This document shows, one piece after another, positions 42,407 through 50,946 of a stretch of 64,000 bases of DNA (its first letter is position 1; every line of letters starts with the position of its first letter). Source of the stretch: Verrucomicrobiaceae bacterium (lineage in GTDB: Bacteria; Verrucomicrobiota; Verrucomicrobiia; Verrucomicrobiales; Verrucomicrobiaceae); the NCBI GenBank assembly GCA_016795485.1, contig JAEUHM010000009.1:1-64000 (forward strand). The letters run 5' to 3'. The position numbers and the translations under genes were made by a program. Below the pieces are notes generated by a model. The model ran no database searches, was not told the DNA's origin, and saw only the letters and a list, made by a program, of their open reading frames with translations.

Positions 42407-43528
42407 CTATTTCCAGGGGTGGATGACCACATTCTGTCCTGTGCCACCGAGCTGACCTAACAATCGAGTAACTTCCTCTTTGTATTTCGCGAAATCCGGC
42501 ACGCCCCGCGCAATGCCGGTGCCAGGGAAGACAATGTAAGTTACCGCAGGCATCGTAACTGCGCTCATGCGGCCAGATGCTTTCGGATTGATGGCACGAG
42601 CGAGCTTTTGGGAGCCCTCGCCCGACTTCGTCGTTGGTCCGGTATCACCGATCAGACAAGGATAGATCTTCCCTGCATGAATGACTGCCACAAAGTCTCC
42701 GACCTGCATTTCACCTGCCCACGTTTGTGGAATCACGATGAACGGGTCCGTGCTGGCAATGAGCGATCTCCGATGACGCAGATCAGATTCGTAGTAGCTA
42801 GCCTTTTTACTGATCGCAGTCAGGTAGGATTGAATGCTTTGCTGGAGGTCAGGCCACAAGGGATTGCGATCTGCCTTGGCCGCAGCATCGACCTGAGACT
42901 TGATGGTTCGGAGTTTGCCCAGGGTGTCCTGGTAGTAAGCAATGAAGGGACTCGTGGCGCTCTCGTCGGGCTTCTTCGCCCATGAGTAAGACAACAGCGG
43001 TTGGTAGCTTCTGGAGACACGCGCATCGTCGTAGTCCGAGAGCTTGCTCATTCTCACTGGGTCAGAGCCATCGGTATCGACATCCATGTCAGACACAAAA
43101 ATCACAGCCCGTCGGCCAGTCTCGGTGTTGTGGACGTTCAGGACGGTGGCGGTATCAAAATACTGATGAGACGGCAGCAGATTACCTCCCTGAATGCTGC
43201 CAATCTTGGCTGAGTAGAGCTTCTCAAAGAGTGGTGAAGTCTCGGCTGTGGAAACCAATCTTTCTAGGCCAGGAAGCGCCTTCTTCAGACCCGGACTGAG
43301 CTTCTCAAGCTCGTCCATTTTTGTGAGTGGCTGCGGTTTGATCAAGCTTATCTTCTGCTCGACCCTGAGATAGAAGGGGTCCTCGGGACGCTTGATTTCA
43401 ATCGTCACGGGGTCGCCCTTCACCCAACTCGGAACATTTGGAAACGTGACCTTCGGGGTCTCCGCATGTCCTGGAGCCACTGTCAGGAAGTTCATCAATG
43501 CGAACGCTGGCAACAGACTCCGTTTCAT
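42407..43528 (-). CDS. glycoside hydrolase family 75 (chitosanase-like) protein, secreted
   Basis: The 373-residue protein has a signal peptide (KRSLLPAFALMNFLTVAPGHA). Its core matches GH75 fungal-type chitosanases: IFVSDMDVDTDGSDP, DPFIVIPQ, and GDFVAVIHAGKIYPCLIGDTGPTTKSGEGSQ. That last segment carries the GDTxxxTKxGEGS Asp and Glu pair corresponding to the catalytic acids of Fusarium chitosanase. Expected role: cleavage of chitosan or a related glucosamine polymer outside the cytoplasm. GH75 is sparse in bacteria, though present in Verrucomicrobia and Actinobacteria. About 150 residues (145-270) between core blocks are atypical. Confidence 0.75.
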   Translation of the reverse strand: MKRSLLPAFALMNFLTVAPGHAETPKVTFPNVPSWVKGDPVTIEIKRPEDPFYLRVEQKISLIKPQPLTKMDELEKLSPGLKKALPGLERLVSTAETSPLFEKLYSAKIGSIQGGNLLPSHQYFDTATVLNVHNTETGRRAVIFVSDMDVDTDGSDPVRMSKLSDYDDARVSRSYQPLLSYSWAKKPDESATSPFIAYYQDTLGKLRTIKSQVDAAAKADRNPLWPDLQQSIQSYLTAISKKASYYESDLRHRRSLIASTDPFIVIPQTWAGEMQVGDFVAVIHAGKIYPCLIGDTGPTTKSGEGSQKLARAINPKASGRMSAVTMPAVTYIVFPGTGIARGVPDFAKYKEEVTRLLGQLGGTGQNVVIHPWK

Positions 43529-43545
43529 AGCTTAAGTTGTAGGCT

Positions 43546-44334
43546 CTATCGCAGATCGCCCTGTTCGATCACGGCGTATGCGTTGTGATTGTGGATCGAC
43601 TCGAAGTTCTCAGCCTCAACTCTGAACCACTTAATGTCCGGGTGCGCTTTGGCGCGCACAGCGACATTACGGACGACATCCTCAACGAACACGGGATTGT
43701 CGTATGCCGCTTCCGTCACATACTTTTCGTCGGGGCGCTTGAGCGCAGAGTAGAGTTGGCAACTTGCTGAGGCTTCTACGAGTTCGATAAGATCCTCAAT
43801 CCAAATCGGGCGTGTGAACCGAATGGAAAACGTCACCATTCCCCGCTGATTGTGCGCACCTCGGTCGCTGATCGCCTTAGAGCACGGGCACAGGGTTGCT
43901 ACGGGCACCTCTACGGTGACCACAAAATCGATCTGATCATGCTCGGAATTCACCTCAAAGATCACGCCGTAGTCCAGGAGGCCCTTCGTTTGAGTTACAG
44001 GCGCGGCTTTGCTCCGAAAATAGGGAAACTTGAACTCCACATGAGCCCGTTCTGCATTCAAACGCTTCACGAGTTCTTTTGGCATAGCCGCGATGCCCTT
44101 CACATCCAGCACTTGACCATGAGCATGGAGAACCTCCACGAACCGGCTCATGTGTGTGCCCTTGTATTGATGAGGTAAGTCGACCGCCAACGAAACCACG
44201 GCCACCGTGTGCTGCTCATGCTGATCACGGTCCCGGATACGAAGCGGGAAGCGCAAGCTACGAACCCCCACCCGGTCAATAGCGATCTTCCGGTGGTCAC
44301 GTTCGTTCTGGGTGTCTTTCAGGCTTGATGACAT
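43546..44334 (-). CDS. folE2: GTP cyclohydrolase FolE2 (type IB)
   Basis: The 262-residue enzyme converts GTP to 7,8-dihydroneopterin triphosphate, the first step of folate (or queuosine precursor) synthesis. FolE2 motifs are present: VGVRSLRFPLRI near the N-terminus, VAVVSLAVDLPHQYKGTHMSRFVEVL, VEVPVATLCPCSKAISDRGAHNQRG (metal-binding Cys), and a C-terminal KWFRVEAENFESIHNHNAYAV. Unlike FolE it does not need zinc, and in many bacteria it is induced by zinc starvation. The ATG at 44334 is chosen; upstream codons fall inside the terminator hairpin. It follows rpsR on the minus strand, separated by that terminator. Confidence 0.95.
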   Translation of the reverse strand: MSSSLKDTQNERDHRKIAIDRVGVRSLRFPLRIRDRDQHEQHTVAVVSLAVDLPHQYKGTHMSRFVEVLHAHGQVLDVKGIAAMPKELVKRLNAERAHVEFKFPYFRSKAAPVTQTKGLLDYGVIFEVNSEHDQIDFVVTVEVPVATLCPCSKAISDRGAHNQRGMVTFSIRFTRPIWIEDLIELVEASASCQLYSALKRPDEKYVTEAAYDNPVFVEDVVRNVAVRAKAHPDIKWFRVEAENFESIHNHNAYAVIEQGDLR

Positions 44335-44347
44335 GTCTGAAGCGGAG

Positions 44348-44383
44348 AAAAAAATCCCACTGCCGAGCATTCAGCAGTGGGAT
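44348..44383 (-). terminator. intrinsic terminator between rpsR and folE2
   Basis: On the minus strand a perfect 10-bp stem ATCCCACTGC / GCAGTGGGAT with a 10-nt loop is followed at once by seven Ts. It lies 36 nt past the rpsR stop and ends 14 nt before the folE2 start. That fits a classic rho-independent terminator, or possibly an attenuator of folE2. Confidence 0.9.
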
Positions 44384-44419
44384 GAAAGGGGACAACTACC
44401 TCAACTGAGGCCGCAGACT

Positions 44420-44659
44420 TCAGGGAAGAAGGTTGATAGCGCGTGCGCGCTTCACTTCCCGGACGATCTTACGGTGAATCCAAGCCGAAACGCCAGTAAC
44501 GCGCCGTGGGATCAGTTTACCGGTCTCCGAGGTGAACTTGGCAAGAAGTTCCGGATTCTTGTAAGTTAGCTTGTCCACCGGAATGTCCATCCGACGGCGG
44601 GGCATTCGGCGGTTAGACTTGCGGAAAGCAATGAGGCGTTCTTTGGTTTTTGGTTGCAT
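44420..44659 (-). CDS. rpsR: 30S ribosomal protein S18, cysteine-free form
   Basis: The 79-residue S18 has RRRMDIPVDKLTYKNPELL and the core GKLIPRRVTGVSAWIHRKIV, ending VKRARAINLLP. In cysteine-containing (C+) S18 the N-terminal zinc ribbon reads roughly 'C-x-x-C...D'. Here it has no cysteine at all, so it is the C- form used when zinc is scarce. It follows rpmG by 27 nt and is not in the usual rpsF-ssb-rplI setting, which suggests it is a paralogue or relocated copy. Confidence 0.95.
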   Translation of the reverse strand: MQPKTKERLIAFRKSNRRMPRRRMDIPVDKLTYKNPELLAKFTSETGKLIPRRVTGVSAWIHRKIVREVKRARAINLLP

Positions 44660-44686
44660 GTAACAGTAGGTGCTGAGCGCTTAGGA

Positions 44687-44860
44687 TTAGCGGATTTCCC
44701 GGTGAAGCGTGCGCTTCTTCATGAAGGGATTAAACTTCACCTTCTCGAGACGGCCCGGAGTGCGGGTGCTCTTCTTGTTCCGGGTAGTGACGTAGCGGGA
44801 AGTCGGCAGGCCAGCGGCCTTGGCTTCCGTGCATTCGAGGGTAATGATCTCGCGAGGCAT
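44687..44860 (-). CDS. rpmG: 50S ribosomal protein L33, zinc-free form
   Basis: The 57-residue L33 starts MPREIITLECTEAK and ends FNPFMKKRTLHREIR. Zinc-binding L33 has two CxxC pairs ('CTEC...CPFC'). Here only one Cys (Cys10) remains and the second pair is NPFM, so it is a C- form. It lies 23 nt after the DksA-like gene and 27 nt before rpsR. Confidence 0.95.
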   Translation of the reverse strand: MPREIITLECTEAKAAGLPTSRYVTTRNKKSTRTPGRLEKVKFNPFMKKRTLHREIR

Positions 44861-44883
44861 AAAAAAGGGGGCGTGAGAGTAGT

Positions 44884-46056
44884 TTACTCAGCGTTCTTGT
44901 CAACTGGTTCGCTCTCTTCTTCCGAAGAGTCGTCAGAATCGTCTGCAGCGTCATCCAAACCGAATAGGGACCGGACGGGACGGCGGAAGCGGCCACCCAT
45001 GCTCTCGCGCTCGATTTTGGCTTGGCACTCCACGGTATACCGGGTGAACGGCAGGGCTTCCAGTCGCTCCTCAGGGATGAGCTTCCCGCTCATCTCACAG
45101 ATGCCGTAGGTTCCGAGATCCAGACGCTTAAGCGCTTCATTGATCTCATAGAGAGAGTCTTGTTCCTGGCTAAGGAGGCTCAGAGCGAAGTCCCGGTCAT
45201 AGGCATCCGAACCAGCATCGGCTTGATGCATTCCAAAAGCTGATGCCTCGCTGTCCTCAGGGCGAACGCGGAGGCTTCCCTCTGCAACGCTGTCCATTTG
45301 GTCCAGCAAGATGCTACGCAACTCAATCAGGCGCTGCTTCTGCTTCTTGTGGAAAGGGGTGACCTTCACCACACGAGGCACATCAATGGTCGCTCCGACT
45401 TCTTCCTGAGAAGTGCGGCGGACTGACTGAATGGGAGGCCCCGCATTGAACTTGGCGGAAGGACCCGCCACAGACGGGCCAGAAGAAGACTTTTTCGGTG
45501 CCTTGGCAGGTGCTGCGGCCACTGGTGTGGGCTTTGGTGCGGGCGCTGGCGCCTTAGCGACTGGCGCTGCCTTTGGAGCGGGGGCGGCTTTCGGCTCTGG
45601 CTTAGCTGCTTTTGCGGGCTTAGGGGCTGGCTTTGTGGCTTGAGGAGCTGGCTTGGCGACTTTTGTCGGTTTGGCTGCTGGTTTTTTGGCTGCTTTCGGA
45701 GCGGGTTTGGCTGGTGCCTTTTTTGGGGCGGGTTTGGAGGGGGCTTTTTTCACTTTGGGGGAAACTTTCGCTTTGGGCTTGGTCCCCTTAGAAGCCGGTT
45801 TCGCGCCAGCTTTAGCTTTTGGCTTGGCAGGCTTGGCCGGTTTGACAGCTTTCACTGCCTTAGCGGGCTTTGCCGGTTTTGCCTTGCTCGCAGGTTTTGC
45901 TGCTGGCTTGGCCTTGGAAACTGTCTTCTTCGGGGCGGGTTTTGCTGCTTTTTTAGGCTGCGGCTTGCCTGCCGGCTTCTTCTGCTTCGACGCGGGTTTT
46001 TTGGCGCTCGTTTTCACGGGTTTACTGGCCTTCTTAGGTTTTGGCTTTGCAGGCAT
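44884..46056 (-). CDS. DksA/TraR-like protein with a long histone H1-like Lys/Ala/Pro tail
   Basis: The 390-residue protein is bipartite. Residues 1 to about 200 are almost only Lys, Ala and Pro repeats (KPAKPAKAVKAVKPAK-style), like eukaryotic histone H1 or Pseudomonas AlgP. Residues about 225-345 form the DksA/TraR coiled coil and finger: QEQDSLYEINEALKRLDLGT, then YGICEMSGKLIPEERLEALPF and TRYTVECQAK. The classic finger has four Cys (CxxC...CxxC). Only CEMS and VEC remain, so zinc binding is lost or weak. It probably modulates RNA polymerase while binding DNA. The acidic C-terminus (DDAADDSDDSSEEESE) may balance the tail. Confidence 0.85.
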   Translation of the reverse strand: MPAKPKPKKASKPVKTSAKKPASKQKKPAGKPQPKKAAKPAPKKTVSKAKPAAKPASKAKPAKPAKAVKAVKPAKPAKPKAKAGAKPASKGTKPKAKVSPKVKKAPSKPAPKKAPAKPAPKAAKKPAAKPTKVAKPAPQATKPAPKPAKAAKPEPKAAPAPKAAPVAKAPAPAPKPTPVAAAPAKAPKKSSSGPSVAGPSAKFNAGPPIQSVRRTSQEEVGATIDVPRVVKVTPFHKKQKQRLIELRSILLDQMDSVAEGSLRVRPEDSEASAFGMHQADAGSDAYDRDFALSLLSQEQDSLYEINEALKRLDLGTYGICEMSGKLIPEERLEALPFTRYTVECQAKIERESMGGRFRRPVRSLFGLDDAADDSDDSSEEESEPVDKNAE

Positions 46057-46265
46057 AACGTGAGTCTTGAAGAGTTGATGCGGCTGATGATTTTACCCAG
46101 TCACCTGACCTCCCGGCCGGGCTGAAGGCAAAAATGAGCGCGGAGTCTGGCTTCTAATCACGAAAGGCGCAACTATTTATTCACAAGTGACTTTTTCCAG
46201 GGTCCTGTATTCACCCCAGACTTCGGGTTCGACTTGCCGGGGTCTTCGTGCCAGTCTCGCCCATT

Positions 46266-47132
46266 ATGACACCTGCCATTGGCATCATTGGAGGCTCTGG
46301 CCTTTATGAAATCGAGGGTTTCACCCACCGTGAGGAAATCCGCCTGACAACGCCTTTCGGCGATCCTTCTGATGAACTTGTCGCAGGCGAGCTGGCTGGC
46401 CGACGAGTCATTTTTTTGCCGCGGCACGGTCGTGGACACCGCATTTTGCCGTCTGAAATCAATCATCAGGCCAATATTTGGGCACTTCGAAGTCTTGGAG
46501 TGCGCTGGATCATCAGTGTGTCAGCAGTAGGCAGCCTCAAAGAGCAATACCATCCTCGCGATGTGGTGCTGCCAGACCAGTTCTTCGATCGGACGAGCCG
46601 AAGAGAACACCACACTTTTTTTGGCCAGGGTGTTGTGGCCCACGTTTCCTTGGCGGACCCAATTTCCAACAGCCTCCGAGCTATCCTGGCCTCGGCTGCC
46701 GCCGCAGTGGGAGCCAAGGTTCATGATGGCGGCACCTATGTGAATATGGACGGGCCCGCGTTCTCCACGAGAGCGGAATCTAATACGAATCGCCACCTCG
46801 GCTTTGATGTCATTGGAATGACCAACCTCCCTGAAGCAAAACTGGCACGGGAAGCTGAGATCGCCCTCGCTACCCTGGCGATGATTACTGACTATGACTG
46901 CTGGAAGACGGATGAAGCTCACGTAACTGCCGAGGCCGTAATGTCCCATTTGCACGCAAATGTTGCGATGGCGAAAGCGATTCTACCGAAGGCGATTGCA
47001 GCCATCCCTGACACGCCAGACTGGCCCGAGCATCGTTCGTTGGACGGCGCGATCATGACAGCAAAAAATCTTTGGCCGGAGGTGACTATCAAAAAACTGG
47101 AGCCGATTCTCCAGCGATTTCTTTGTGTTTAA
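46266..47132 (+). CDS. mtnP: S-methyl-5'-thioadenosine phosphorylase
   Basis: The 288-residue purine-nucleoside phosphorylase family enzyme cleaves methylthioadenosine, the polyamine and SAM by-product, to adenine and methylthioribose-1-phosphate. Signatures: the phosphate loop IGIIGGSGLYEIEGF, LPRHGRGHRILPSEINHQANIWAL, YVNMDGPAFSTRAES and GMTNLPEAKLAREAEIALATLAMITDYDCW. An upstream GTG (46248) is possible but the ATG at 46266 gives the normal family start. Confidence 0.94.
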   Translation: MTPAIGIIGGSGLYEIEGFTHREEIRLTTPFGDPSDELVAGELAGRRVIFLPRHGRGHRILPSEINHQANIWALRSLGVRWIISVSAVGSLKEQYHPRDVVLPDQFFDRTSRREHHTFFGQGVVAHVSLADPISNSLRAILASAAAAVGAKVHDGGTYVNMDGPAFSTRAESNTNRHLGFDVIGMTNLPEAKLAREAEIALATLAMITDYDCWKTDEAHVTAEAVMSHLHANVAMAKAILPKAIAAIPDTPDWPEHRSLDGAIMTAKNLWPEVTIKKLEPILQRFLCV

Positions 47133-47195
47133 TAAGATTTAGACTTTCCAAATCATTTTAGTCCCCTACTCTCAGAGATCGTGTCCCAAAAATCC

Positions 47196-48077
47196 ATGTA
47201 TCTTAGCATTTGGCTCGGCATCACCCTCTCCACAACGCAAACGGGCTGCACAGTGGGCAAGTTTGAGCTGCCATCGTTGCGTTCGTCATCCCCGATAGCG
47301 ATTGCTCCAGCCACGCCTACGATGATGGAGCCATCGGCCCCACTGAATGCCAATGTAAACATTCCAAGCGTGCCGCCTCCAGGTGCTCGGGTGCGCTATT
47401 CTTCCGTCACCACGGATCAACCTGTGCTGGCGATGACTTTCGATGACGGACCCCATCCAGTTCACACGCCGAAACTCTTGGACATGCTGCGAGCGCGCAA
47501 CATCAAGTGCACGTTCTTCCTTGTTGGGCAGCTCGTGCCACGCTATCCAGATATCGTTCGGCGCATCCTTGCCGATGGCCATGAGATCGGCAATCACACC
47601 TACACTCACTGCTCGCTTACTAGCCGTAGCGATGCACAGATCAGGACTGAACTACAAAAATCACAAGACGCCGTTTTGAGCGTAGCAGGCTATCGCCCTC
47701 GTTTGCTACGTCCACCGTACGGAGCAACCAACAGGCGTATTGAGCAATGGATATTCAACGAGTTCGGCTACTCCACAGTGATGTGGTCTGTAGACCCTCA
47801 GGACTGGAGAAAGCCCGGATCGTCGGTTGTCACTTCCCGTTTGGTGAATGGCGCTCACAAAGGTGCCATCATGCTTGCCCATGACATCCACGCGCCAACC
47901 ATCACCGCAATGCCTGCGATGTTTGATCAGCTTTTGGCCAAGGGGTATCGTTTCGTCACTGTCTCCCAGTTGATGAACATCGAAAAAAGCACGATGCCAC
48001 TGGGCGTGGTCATCCGCCATGCCGAGCCAGTCACTGACAACGCCGTCAGGACTGCAAGTAAGGCGGGCGGGTCTTGA
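47196..48077 (+). CDS. polysaccharide deacetylase family protein, probable lipoprotein
   Basis: The roughly 293-residue NodB-homology protein has the three deacetylase motifs: AMTFDDGPHPVHTPKLL (metal Asp), GNHTYTHCSL (HxxxH) and RPPYGATNRRI. A later LAHDIHAPT closes the site. It removes acetyl groups from GlcNAc polymers or peptidoglycan. The N-terminus MYLSIWLGITLSTTQTGC ends in a lipobox-like TQTGC, suggesting a membrane-anchored periplasmic enzyme. A GTG 15 nt upstream is an alternative start. Confidence 0.9.
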   Translation: MYLSIWLGITLSTTQTGCTVGKFELPSLRSSSPIAIAPATPTMMEPSAPLNANVNIPSVPPPGARVRYSSVTTDQPVLAMTFDDGPHPVHTPKLLDMLRARNIKCTFFLVGQLVPRYPDIVRRILADGHEIGNHTYTHCSLTSRSDAQIRTELQKSQDAVLSVAGYRPRLLRPPYGATNRRIEQWIFNEFGYSTVMWSVDPQDWRKPGSSVVTSRLVNGAHKGAIMLAHDIHAPTITAMPAMFDQLLAKGYRFVTVSQLMNIEKSTMPLGVVIRHAEPVTDNAVRTASKAGGS

Positions 48078-48104
48078 TTCACAAGACCAGACGCAAGGCT
48101 GAAG

Positions 48105-49832
48105 ATGATTGGAGAAGAGTATTTTGACCTGCGCTCGCGGCTCGGCACGGACCTCTATACCCTGGCCTCGCTTGTGCGGGAGACAGGAGGCTCTGAGGAA
48201 GACATCCAGATCCTCGACAATCTGATTGCCTCTCTCAACGACCCCTTCGTGTTTGTCGTGGTCGGTGAGGTCAATGTTGGAAAATCAACGTTTCTCAATG
48301 CGCTGTTCGGGGCGGATATCTCCAAGACGGGAGTCATGCCCACGACGGACAAGATTTGCTTCTTCAAGTATGGCACCACCGTGCAACGCATGGCCATCTC
48401 TCCAACGCTGGATGAGTATCGAGTGCCGTGCGATTTCCTGAAGGATTTCCACATTGTTGATACGCCGGGCACTAACTCGATTGAGAACGAGCACCAACAG
48501 ATCACCGAGCGGTTCGTTCCTTTGGCGGACCTGGTCATCTTTGTATTCTCAGCGATGAACCCCTGGGGTGCTTCGGCTTGGCACTTTCTAGACAAGGTGC
48601 ACCGGCAGTGGCAGAAAAATATCCTCTTCGTGCTCCAGCAAAGTGATGTCCGCTCATCTGAGGAACTGGGGGTTATCCGCGACTATATGCGGCAGCTTTG
48701 CGTGCAGCGATTCCAACGTGAGTTCCCAATATTCTCGGTTTCGGGCAAAATGGCCTTCATGGCGCGCTCTTCTGGCATCGACCGCGAGCGCCTCATGGCG
48801 GAATCTGGCTTTCAGTCACTGGAAGCACATATCACTGAGGTGGTCATGCAGAGTCCAGCTCGCCGCACGAAGCTCCAGGCATCTCTGCGGCTCGCAAGCC
48901 ACATTTTGGCACAGATCCAAGAGAAGACTCATGATGCCATCGCGCTTGAGCAGAAGCGAACAGACGTCGTCAACCAACTTGAGACCGAGCGCACGCTCCA
49001 AATGGCCCGCACACTGGCCAAGTTTGACGCCGCTTTGGACGCCACAGACCGCGACTTCCGCGATGCGGGACAAAGGATCGTCACCACGATGGCCGAACGA
49101 TTCACTTTGGGTCAAACATTCCGTTCGTTAAAGAAAGACCAGCGCGTCCTACCCAACCTCGACCACAAATTGAATCAAGATTTGCTCAGTTCTTCCTCCG
49201 AGCGTTGGAAAAACATCGCTGTGACGCTGGATGATGATGTGCAGCGCTTTGGAGCCTTCGTTGCAAAACAATGGCTAGGCGAGCTATACCTTGCGCCTAA
49301 AACTGACCTGCCACCTGACGATCCAGTTCATGCTCATCGACGCTTTCAAGCCAAGATCGAGTCCGCTTTGCGTCGTCTCGTAATTGGAATCCGGATGAAT
49401 GAAGTGCTGGAACCTGCGGCTGAACTTTCGTTACGCAGTGCACGTCGTATCCCCTGGCTAGCTGCAATCGTCGGGACCATTACTGCTCTGCTTCTCATCT
49501 TCTTTGGACCCGTGGCTGGTGGCTCAGCCCTGGCGCTAAGCGTCTTGTGGGTGGGAGTAGAGTTGCTCCGTCTGCGAGCAGCACTCCGGCGCGCGATTGG
49601 TGATCTGAGTGGCCTTTTCGAATCAGCGCGACCACTATTGCGAACCATGATCAAAGATCAGATCAGTGAGGAAACGACGTCGGCATTCGCACCGTATGCA
49701 AAGGTGCTGGAGCGCCCCGCTGAACAAGAAGTCGATCTCCACGGACGAGCAAGCCAGTTGAAGGTATTGCAAGAGTCACTCCACAGTGTAGGAGAGGCTT
49801 TGCGCACGCAACTTGCCGCACCTCCCAGATGA
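48105..49832 (+). CDS. bacterial dynamin-like GTPase
   Basis: The 575-residue protein has G1 GEVNVGKST (residues 54-62), the G2-like threonine in KTGVMPTTDK, G3 VDTPGTNS and long alpha-helical middle and trunk regions. Two adjacent transmembrane helices lie near residues 450-485 (AAIVGTITALLLIFFGP, SALALSVLWVGVELL). The G4 NKxD is altered to LQQSDVRS. This layout fits the bacterial dynamin group that tethers or remodels membranes. It leads a tight unit, with its stop overlapping the nitroreductase start (ATGA). Confidence 0.85.
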   Translation: MIGEEYFDLRSRLGTDLYTLASLVRETGGSEEDIQILDNLIASLNDPFVFVVVGEVNVGKSTFLNALFGADISKTGVMPTTDKICFFKYGTTVQRMAISPTLDEYRVPCDFLKDFHIVDTPGTNSIENEHQQITERFVPLADLVIFVFSAMNPWGASAWHFLDKVHRQWQKNILFVLQQSDVRSSEELGVIRDYMRQLCVQRFQREFPIFSVSGKMAFMARSSGIDRERLMAESGFQSLEAHITEVVMQSPARRTKLQASLRLASHILAQIQEKTHDAIALEQKRTDVVNQLETERTLQMARTLAKFDAALDATDRDFRDAGQRIVTTMAERFTLGQTFRSLKKDQRVLPNLDHKLNQDLLSSSSERWKNIAVTLDDDVQRFGAFVAKQWLGELYLAPKTDLPPDDPVHAHRRFQAKIESALRRLVIGIRMNEVLEPAAELSLRSARRIPWLAAIVGTITALLLIFFGPVAGGSALALSVLWVGVELLRLRAALRRAIGDLSGLFESARPLLRTMIKDQISEETTSAFAPYAKVLERPAEQEVDLHGRASQLKVLQESLHSVGEALRTQLAAPPR

Positions 49833-50419
49833 ACAATCTTAGTCCTGTCAGCCGAATCATCCGTCACCGTCGGTCCGTCAAGCCAGTGGACCTGGATGTA
49901 GCGCGTGACGTGAGTCGCGCTTTGCTGGAACACATTCTAGAAGACGCAATCTGGGCTCCAAATCACGGTATGACCGAGCCCTGGCGCTTCGTGGTGTTCG
50001 GAGGAAGCAAACGTGCCGCCTTGGCTGACGCACTTCAGAGCATTTATCGCTCAACAACCCCACCTACTGACTTCCGTGAGGACAAGTTGGAAAAACTTGG
50101 TCAGAACCCGTTACTAGCTCCAATCGTCATCGCCGCTTGCATGATCCGCAGTAGTGGCGGGAAGATTCCAGCTTGGGAGGAGGAGTCTGCGGTGTCCTGC
50201 GCCATTCAGAATCTAATGCTAAGCGCTACCGCCGAGGGACTTGCTACTTTCTGGTCATCGCCGCCGTTACTAAGTACGAGCGAGCTTAAGTCCTGGCTTG
50301 GCCTCACTGAGCCCGACAAATGCTTGGGCCTCATTTACCTCGGCTGGCCAAAAGCGGAACTGAATCCTCCGAAGAGCATTCGTAAACCTTTGTCTACTTG
50401 CGTAGAATGGCATCAATGA
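49829..50419 (+). CDS. nitroreductase family protein
   Basis: The 196-residue FMN-dependent oxidoreductase resembles the YdjA-type nitroreductases: IIRHRRSVKPVDLD at the start, DAIWAPNHGMTEPWRFVVF (FMN contacts), an insertion-free centre, and ESAVSCAIQNLMLSATAEGLATFW then LGLIYLGWPKAE. Substrate is unknown. It overlaps the dynamin-like gene and the DUF456 gene, each by ATGA. Confidence 0.9.
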   Translation: MNNLSPVSRIIRHRRSVKPVDLDVARDVSRALLEHILEDAIWAPNHGMTEPWRFVVFGGSKRAALADALQSIYRSTTPPTDFREDKLEKLGQNPLLAPIVIAACMIRSSGGKIPAWEEESAVSCAIQNLMLSATAEGLATFWSSPPLLSTSELKSWLGLTEPDKCLGLIYLGWPKAELNPPKSIRKPLSTCVEWHQ

Positions 50420-50943
50420 TGGATACGCTAGAAGCCTGGTTGAGTTCCATCGACTGGAACCTCATCGGCGTATGGACGTTGACCATCTGTCTGCTGGTCG
50501 TCGGCGTGATTGGCGCGGTGATTCCATTTCTTCCGGGGCCGATGCTGCTTTTTGTAGCCGGTGTGTTGCACACGTTACTGAGGCCCGAAAGTGCCATGAG
50601 CCCGTGGGGAATCGCTCTGTTGGGCCTCCTCCTCGTTGTCGCCTACGTTGTTGACTTTGCCAGCAGCGCAATGGGTGCCAAATGGTTTGGCGCAAGCCGC
50701 TGGGGCGTGGCAGGCGTCATCATTGGAGGTGTCGTTGGAATGTTTTTTGGTATCCCAGGATTGTTAGTGGGACCTGTGGTCGGCGGGCTGAGCTTTGAGA
50801 TCTTCTTGGCCAAGCGAGACTGGCGGTCGGGGGTGAAGAGCACGTGGGGCAGCGTCGTGGGCACCGGAGTAGGCCTTGCAGTGCGACTGGCACTGAGTCT
50901 GGCCATGGTCATCGTGTTCCTCATTGATACACTTTGGTGGTGA
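50416..50943 (+). CDS. DUF456 membrane protein
   Basis: The roughly 175-residue protein is mostly hydrophobic with five to six helices. It shows the DUF456 pattern: GVIGAVIPFLPGPMLLFVAGV, VAYVVDFASSAMGAKWFGASRWG, GVVGMFFGIPGLLVGPVVGG. The start at 50416 overlaps the nitroreductase stop as ATGA, though ATG at 50407 or 50398 is possible. The family has no known function; glycine-zipper-like repeats suggest membrane association. Confidence 0.9.
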   Translation: MMDTLEAWLSSIDWNLIGVWTLTICLLVVGVIGAVIPFLPGPMLLFVAGVLHTLLRPESAMSPWGIALLGLLLVVAYVVDFASSAMGAKWFGASRWGVAGVIIGGVVGMFFGIPGLLVGPVVGGLSFEIFLAKRDWRSGVKSTWGSVVGTGVGLAVRLALSLAMVIVFLIDTLWW

Positions 50944-50946
50944 GGC

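Noticed and set aside
46057..46265. A Zur operator upstream of the zinc-sparing cluster
   Set aside because: No dyad resembling known Zur boxes is visible in the spacer between the DksA-like gene and mtnP; absence by eye is not proof.
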